The position numbers and the translations under genes are program-made. The notes under the pieces were generated by a model, which was not told where the DNA came from, searched no databases, and saw nothing but the letters and a program-made list of their open reading frames with translations. DNA of 20,217 nt, taken from contig CM074810.1 of assembly GCA_037447605.1 (NCBI GenBank), positions 271,517 to 291,733 of the forward strand. The letters run 5' to 3'. This document shows positions 14,631 through 20,217 of the stretch, one piece after another. Source of the stretch: Zygnema circumcarinatum. Its lineage: Eukaryota > Streptophyta > Zygnematophyceae > Zygnematales > Zygnemataceae. Numbering within the stretch: position 1 is the stretch's first letter; each line of letters begins with the position of its first letter.

Positions 14631-15090
14631 ACCCTACACTATTACCCGGAGCCGTAATCCTAAACCTAAATCCTGAATCATGTGTCTCAAATAGAGTGAA
14701 TGAGTGTGAATGCAGTTTTTGCTTTCGAGGGATCCCGCCTTTAGTGGGTGACCTTCCTAACCTAAACCCTAATCCTAGAGCCTTCCTAACTCTGAACCCT
14801 AAATCTTTTGCTAACTTGACCTCAAAATCTGACCTCAAATTTATCAGTTTTAAAAAAAATAAAACCCTCAACTTGAAACTGCTACTCAGAACGTTGTCCT
14901 ACACGCCCTGATTCCTAAAGCTAACCCTAAACCAAATCCCTCACTCTTTTCTGAACCTTGAATCTTAAGTAAACCCTAAACCTAAACCCTGAACAGTTCC
15001 TCGACTCTAAATCCCACAGCTTAAATCGTAAACCCTAACTCTAACCCTAATCCCTTCCCCTCCCTTCCCTAAACCCTAAACCCTAAACAC
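14627..15090. repeat. Degenerate telomere-like AAACCCT array
   Basis: Many variants of AAACCCT/CCTAAAC, perfect only in patches (for example about 15067-15087), start right at the stop codon of the plus-strand GH5 gene and run for about 450 bp with unique sequence between. It looks like an old, eroded interstitial telomeric repeat or a dispersed repeat of the same unit. Confidence 0.6.
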
Positions 15091-16728
15091 TCATGCAGAT
15101 TACCGACCTATGACGGACCCGCTAAACCCCCTCCTCCCTATGGGGTTTTAGCCCCTCCTCTGGGCTCTGTCTACTCCGACCCCCCCCCTCCCCCCATCTT
15201 GGCGGCTTCTCCTCCCCCTCCGTCAGGGAGCGCAGGGGTCGCAAACTTCATCTCCATGGCTGCTCTTCTCTCTCATATGGTGTGCGCATTAGGAGTATTT
15301 ATATGGCTTGGAGGAGGATTAGGGTTTTGAGAGCCTGGAGAATTAGGCGTCGAAGGACAGAGTGTGGGAGAGAGGAGTGGGAGAAGGGAGATGGGAGGAG
15401 AGGGTAGAGGGGGAGGGGGAGAGCGACGGGGAAATGAGAGAGGGAGGGGGGGAGGGGAGGGGGAGAGGGCGAGAGGGAGAGGAGAGGGGGGACGGGGAAG
15501 GGGAGAGAGAGCGGAGCAAGCAGACAGGAGAGAGGGGAGGAGAACAGAGGGAGGCGTGGAGGAGGGAGACGGATGGGCGTAGATAAACAAGTGTCGTGGA
15601 ACGAATGTGTGTTATTGCAGGAATTCTGGAACCCTAGTTATAATTTATTCATTCGTGGACTCAGAGGAATGAAATAGTCAGGTGGGTTTTTTGGTCGTGG
15701 GGAGCGAAGGGGGGGAGAAGGAGTGAGAGAAGGCTGAGTTAATAATTGGCAGGAATTTTTAAAAAGGGGGAATGATACCCCCCTCCCCAGTTTTGGATAT
15801 CCCGCCCCATTTTATTTTGTTTTTTGAGAGACAAAAATATGTTAGGCCTGCCCGAATCCCTTTTTTTTGGTCACGTTTTTACGAACATCAAAATGTGCAT
15901 GGAATGAGCGATCCCGGGCGGTGTACCCTTTTCAAAATGCTGGCTGTAGTCATCAGGGTTTAGGGTTCAGGGTTTGGAAGGAAGCTGCAGCTAATCATAC
16001 GAGACAATTTGGAGATAATTTTGAAAAGTGAAGGAAAACATGAAAACCTGCCAAGAAGGCAAAAAGGGAAAAGCTTAAACCTTTCCTACCTGCAGTATCA
16101 CATTTCTTCGCGTCCCTCGCCTCTAAGTGTGCAAAAAAAAATTTGGTTTTGCGCCCAACAATTGATGAAGCAGTCCGATCCTGGAAGGAACAAGAATTTG
16201 CTTTTCGTCATACAATTTTTTTTGGCTGTGGGTTGGTTGCGGCTGTTCACACTTGGACCGGATGTGGAACGGAACATTTCTGATCCCGTTTTCGCGTCAG
16301 AACACTTCTCGCATCGCCGTTGTGATCCAAACCCATTCCAAATTTGCAAAGAACATGCGCACAGACGCTTCCAAGGGAAGAAATGTGGCATTGGTCTCAC
16401 GATGGCGATGATGCCATGAAATGTACATGCACAAAATCATCACTTCCAAGTGTTTAACACTTTCATGTTCTTCATACCTCTGTTCAGTAGCTATCGTCAA
16501 ATTCAGTACTATGTTTCAGAGTACATGCGTGCTACCACATCATGCTCAATCACAACCGTTCATCCAACTTAGAAATCCGGATTTCAGTGTCAAATACCGG
16601 TATCCCCAATCTTACTCTGAACCCAAACTTCAAAACCAGCTTGAATTCTATCCATGTACCGCAGTAACCTATGTTTTTTTTCTTCTTTATTAAGTCCAGG
16701 TTCTCAACGAAACCCTAAACCCTAAACC
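14631..16728. other. Convergent spacer between GH5 and HSP20 genes
   Basis: About 2.1 kb holding the 3' flanks of two convergent genes. After the telomere-like array come a C-rich run (about 15180-15196), a GA-rich block (about 15360-15570), and AT-rich unique sequence (about 15600-16700). A 136-codon plus-strand frame (16009-16419) and an overlapping 100-codon frame on the other strand show no recognisable motif or splice partner, so I do not call them genes. Confidence 0.5.
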
Positions 16729-16730
16729 CT
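16710..16730. repeat. Three perfect AAACCCT telomere-type heptamers overlapping the HSP20 stop codon
   Basis: AAACCCT is repeated exactly three times. On the minus strand this reads as AGGGTTT units, and the HSP20 stop codon TAG (16731-16729) takes its last two bases from the array. Confidence 0.9.
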
Positions 16731-17233
16731 ATTCAATATGAACATCAATCTTCTCCTCCTCCGTCATCTTCAACACAATGATCCATAGCAGCCCGTTCTC
16801 CATTCTCGCCTTAATTTTATTCCCCAGTGCAGTCTCCGGAAGGTCAAAGCGTTTCTCCCACGGACCTGCCTTGCCATCTCCCTAACAAAGGAGGGAGAGA
16901 GACAGTGCAGAAAGGGGTCAATTACAAAGACAGGATAATTATCTGCAGCCAAACTATGCTCCCAGAAACCCTAAATGCAAGGATTTTCAAAAAAACTTAA
17001 GACTCTCAACCTTCTTTTGTGTTGTTCATCTGCTTCATCAGATTTTCTCGTACGTTCAAATGTCAATAGTCCTGAATCTGAGAATTGGTTCAAAAATTTG
17101 CCGGAGAGAGCAAGGGAGAGAGGGGGAGAGAGAGGGAGAGAGGGAGAGAGACGGAGAGGGGGAGAGGCAGGGATTACGTTATAGTAAGAGGGGAAGAGGG
17201 AGAGTGGTAGGTGGCCCGAGAGAGACAGCGAGC

Positions 17234-17288
<55 letters not shown>

Positions 17289-18334
17289 TGTTAGAGAGAG
17301 AGGGAGGGGCCAGCCATGGCGGGCGCGGCGGCGGCGTGGGTAGTCTTAAGAGTACCGAAATATTTCAATATTCAAGCGATCCGCAATTTTGACCGTGATT
17401 AGCACTAAAAGTTGGGCCCATAAAAACCTGCAACTTTGGGCGGACAACAAGCGTCCGTACATACTCCATCTGCACCGTCACCTCCTCCTTCTTCCATCCT
17501 GCACAGTTCTTCAACAGCCAAAAGAGTATTATTCCCTAAAAACCCTAACAACCCTCCTGGTTGAAAGGTGCAGGCGTAGGCCTGGTCTCAGTCAGAAGTA
17601 TAAACGACACAAAAGTGGTAAAATAGAAAAGAAAGAAAGAAAAAGAAAAGAAAAAATTCGTGGCAAGTTTTAACCCCTCTCTCACCCGGCAGGTCTATGA
17701 GTATGTGAACCGCGTTTTTCTTCTCGAAATGTCGCAACTTTTGCGGAGACTGCAGCACAGACGGCCAATCGAACGGTTCAAACGACGCGGAATCATCGAC
17801 CTTCTCATCTGAGTCGTCAGATTTTTGAATGCATTCGGAATGATCCCATTCGTCTGCGTCAAATAAAATAAAATTTTAAATCTTTTTGGATAAAAAATTT
17901 CCATGACACACTTGAAAAAAATTGAGAGTTTCCTATATCATTCGTTCTCCAAACCAATTTTGAATCAAACAGTCCGCAGGGTGTCATATATGAGGTTAGC
18001 GTTCAAGAGATATGGTCATTTATTCGGCTTGAACCAAGAAAAGGCTAATCTGGAGCCAGTCTTGGCGTAAGACCCAGTGAACAGAATTTGCCGAATTGCT
18101 AATTCCAACACCAAATTAGGGTAGCAGAGTCCCATGAAGAAGTGAACATGAAAAAGTGATAATTAGGAAAGATATGGAGAGAGGGAGAGAGAGAGAGCGA
18201 GAGAGAGAGAGAAACGAAGGAAAAATCTGAAAACCAGAGAAAATGTACAAGGTGGAAACAACTAAGCAGGTACTGCAAAAATATGGACCATCTCCACCTC
18301 ACCTCCTCTTACCTTTAGAACATTTGGGCCCCAT
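16729..18334 (-). CDS. Small heat-shock protein (HSP20/alpha-crystallin domain)
   Basis: Four exons join in phase with GT-AG borders: 18334-18313, 17853-17686, 17498-17428 and 16881-16729 (TAG), with junction phases 1, 1, 0. The 137-aa product has an acidic N-terminus (1-48) and an alpha-crystallin domain (about 50-126): FEKKNAVHILIDLPGWKKEEV, then KRFDLPE (98-103) and the hallmark IKARMENGLLWIIV (110-123, family form A-x-x-x-NGVL). The C-terminal tail ends KIDVHIE, whose I-x-V/V-x-I pattern resembles the oligomerisation motif. Members are ATP-independent holdase chaperones. There is no signal peptide, so a cytosolic or nuclear site is likely. No exon is long enough to stand out alone; the evidence is the unbroken domain across three junctions. 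The first exon has only seven codons plus one base, making the ATG the least certain part. It is divergent to UTP20, 838 bp away. Confidence 0.85.
17101..17308. repeat. GA-rich tract in the last HSP20 intron
   Basis: GGGAGA and GA repeats on the plus strand, so pyrimidine-rich in the sense of the HSP20 gene, inside intron 16882-17427. A shorter GA run (about 18178-18212) lies in the first intron (17854-18312) with the same orientation. Confidence 0.7.
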
Positions 18335-19171
18335 GATCGCTGACGACAAAAAAACCTCTTCTCTCTCTATCCCACTCTCTCCCCAGCTCGGCCTCTGTTC
18401 TGCGCTTTAAGCCTCGTCCCTCTCTCCCCCTGCCCACTTCCTGCCTGCTCTACCTCTCCCCTCCACCCAGTCCAACCTTGGTACAATCACAGCCAAGCTT
18501 CCTTCGCATGCAACAGTAGGGCCGCCGGCGACGGAGGTTCGGGCTCGCTTCGGGATGGCCCTCGGCGGCCCGGGGTTTGGCTCGGGGCTGGTTTGGGGCC
18601 GTCGGAAGACGTCCGGGTCTGGCTCGGAAGATACAAGGACCTAACCAATAAAGTATAGCCACGTGGATGTAATTTTGAAAAGATGTGTCTCTAGACAGAA
18701 AAGGTGTGAACATAGCACTTTTTTTTGAAACAGGACATCTCGATCTATGTGCAGCAGTTTAGGGCTGTTCAACGGTCGCAGCATAGATCGTGGTCGGCAC
18801 TCCGCTGACCGTTTTGTTGCACGTGCGAGGCCCGAAAGTCGCGGCGTGGAGCGCGCGGGGGGTTAACGGGCGGCGGCGAATTTGAGAACGCTGCGGAGGG
18901 TTCGGCGCAAGCAGGGCGCTGCGGAGGGAGGGAGGGAGTGGGAGAGGGAGAGGGAGGGAGAGAGGGGTGTGGGAGAGGGAGAGAGAGAGAGGGAGAGGGA
19001 GAGAGAGAGAGGAGAGGGAGAGAGAGAGAGGGAGAGAGAGTGTAAGAGGGAGAGGGAGTGAGCTAAAATAAGGAACCCTAAAAGTTGGCAGACGACTGCT
19101 GCCCTTCAGTCTATGTCCGCTTACTCGCAGTGGATGGATTTTAGGGTTTGAAACCCTAATTCGTCAGCAGC
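18335..19171. other. Divergent promoter region between HSP20 and UTP20
   Basis: 838 bp between two divergent start codons. It contains CT-rich sequence (about 18358-18470), a GC-rich patch (about 18510-18620), a T-run (18720-18726), a GA-rich tract (18920-19060) and an inverted AAACCCTAA pair just before UTP20. I could not identify a convincing array of heat-shock elements by eye. Confidence 0.5.
19141..19159. promoter_or_regulatory. Inverted telo-box pair upstream of UTP20
   Basis: TTAGGGTTT and AAACCCTAA form two 9-bp arms separated by one base, ending 12 bp before the UTP20 ATG. In land plants the telo-box AAACCCTAA is an established promoter or leader element of translation and ribosome-biogenesis genes. 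UTP20 is of that class, so a regulatory role is plausible here. The same heptamer is common in this window, however, so chance placement is possible. Confidence 0.45.
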
Positions 19172-20217
19172 ATGGCGGCGGGGGAAAAGCGGGCAGCGGG
19201 CAGCTCGAAGGATACTCCGAGCAAGAAGAGATTTGTGGTTCGTTCAAAAGCTCACTTCCATGATTTATTATTTTTTTTAAATTTTTTTTCCAATATCAGA
19301 AATAAATTTATATGTTTTACAGAAAAAAATTAATCGAGTTCATTTTCTTTTCTATCCGTCCAGAAATTCAACCTTTTTCACTCCCCTTTTTTTTTTTTTA
19401 CCAATTCACACCAGAATTTGATTTGTAAGCTAGTTTCCGTTTCTGTTTTACTGATTCCCGTTCCATTCCGTTCAGTTCAAAAGTTTCGCGCGGCGTCTGG
19501 AGCTGGTTGACGCCACTGTGTACCGCAGCGTGACACCTGTCACGTTCGCGCCCGCCCACACTCAGACCTTCACACACGACTCGCTGCTGCAATGGCGGGT
19601 GAGTGAAATTAGGGTTAAGGTTGGTAGAAATTAAGGATTAAGGTTTTGGCTTAATTGTTATTTTATAATCCATTGTGTATGTATGTATACCTCTCCTCTA
19701 TCGAGACCGAGAGCGAGAGAGAGAGGGAGAGAGAACTAGGGAGAGGGAGTGGGAGAGAAGGGGAGGGAGAGAGCGAGAGGCAGAGGCAGCGGAAGCGGGC
19801 GAGGGACGGGGAGATGAACATGAGTCAAATTCCTCACTCGAGTACCACCCTTTGCTTTGTTCCTTTGTGTAAAAAACGACCACCAGGAACTGAACACTGC
19901 GAGCGACTTCAACGAAGTGTTCCGCGACCTGACTCCGCTGGTTGGGAGCCTGCCGCAAATTCTTTTTCACAAGTCGAAAATATTCGACATATTGATCTCT
20001 CGCATGCATATGAAGGCGGTGCTGTCTCTGGAGCCCATTTTAAGGTATGCGGAAGTCATCCCTCTCTCATTCCCCTGTTGCTTTCCTCTTACTCTCCTAG
20101 CAAACGTCATTCCTCCTACCCTCTCTCCCTCCTTCTCTCTTTCTCCCTCTCCCTCTTCCCCTCCCTCTCCCCCTCCCCTCCCCCTCTCTCTTCCCCTCTC
20201 CCTCCCCTTCCCCCTCC
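19172..20217 (+). CDS. UTP20: UTP20, U3 snoRNP/SSU processome component (5' part, cut by the window edge)
   Basis: Three exons join in phase: 19172-19237, 19476-19598 and 19887-20044, with donors GTTCGT, GTGAGT and GTATGC. The gene continues past the window. The 116-residue start has a basic tail (KRAAGSSKDTPSKKRF), then FKSFARRLELVD, LLQWRELNTASDFNEVF, LPQILFHKSKIFDILI and SLEPIL. This order matches the N-terminus of eukaryotic UTP20/DRIM: FKSF-RL, then KW-ELNL, then LPQ--YHK, then the LEPLL repeats. UTP20 is a very large (over 2,000 aa) HEAT-repeat nucleolar protein needed for 18S rRNA processing. The exon 1 donor could be 3 bp earlier (after TTT); I prefer GTG|GTTCGT because it gives RFVFKSF. 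The called segment is intact. Confidence 0.85.
19700..19805. repeat. GA-rich tract in UTP20 intron 2
   Basis: GAGAGA and GGGAGA repeats with GCGAGAGGC interruptions inside intron 19599-19886. It is purine-rich in the sense of the gene, unlike most introns here. It is open in one frame but lies between well-formed GTGAGT and CACCAG splice sites. Confidence 0.65.
20059..20217. repeat. CCCTCT-rich start of UTP20 intron 3
   Basis: CT/CCCT repeats after the GTATGC donor, running off the window edge. This is the same kind of sequence that fills the GH5 introns. Confidence 0.6.

Noticed and set aside
16009-16419. 136-codon plus-strand frame and overlapping minus-strand frame in the convergent spacer
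   Set aside because: Neither shows a recognisable domain, membrane pattern or splice partners, and both lie in AT-rich spacer between two 3' ends.
18470-18720. Heat-shock elements upstream of the HSP20 gene
   Set aside because: I saw only isolated GAA or TTC triplets, not three alternating units with 2-bp spacing.

Overview
The window is eukaryotic nuclear DNA. Five spliced protein-coding genes can be read by joining GT-AG exons in phase, and the introns and spacers are dominated by CT/GA low-complexity tracts. Heptamers of the AAACCCT/TTTAGGG type, the plant, green-algal and chromerid telomere unit, are scattered through introns and spacers, and one set overlaps a stop codon. Together with an SLP-type phosphatase (known from plants, algae and alveolates) and secreted cellulases, this suggests a photosynthetic or plant-like protist. 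A chromerid alveolate is my first guess, but the sequence alone does not settle it.

Layout from left to right. (1) Positions 45-1565, minus strand: a two-exon Shewanella-like protein phosphatase (PPP-type metallophosphatase) with a Ser/Pro-rich N-terminus. (2) 1566-3073: spacer with a 22-bp palindrome and GA/CT tracts. (3) 3074 to about 7321, minus strand: a GH5 cellulase with a signal peptide; its seven main exons are certain and its first ATG exon is uncertain. (4) About 7322-9981: head-to-head spacer with AATGC-type repeats, a ~91-bp duplicated unit and a non-autonomous pogo/Tigger-like DNA transposon with perfect 29-bp inverted ends. (5) 9982-14630, plus strand: a second GH5 cellulase in eight exons, paralogous to the first with the same intron positions and phases. 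(6) 14631-16728: spacer that begins with a degenerate telomere-like array. (7) 16729-18334, minus strand: a small four-exon HSP20/alpha-crystallin chaperone gene that simple ORF scanning misses. (8) 18335-19171: short divergent spacer. (9) 19172 to beyond the right edge, plus strand: the first three exons of UTP20, a ribosome-biogenesis (SSU processome) protein.

The two cellulases plausibly share a role in extracellular or vacuolar beta-glucan hydrolysis and arose by an inverted duplication. The phosphatase, the small heat-shock protein and UTP20 are housekeeping or stress genes with no evident link to them. I did not find a convincing undescribed system. The most unusual points are the paralogous pair with conserved introns, the transposon with intact ends, and telomere-type repeats that touch coding sequence and promoters.
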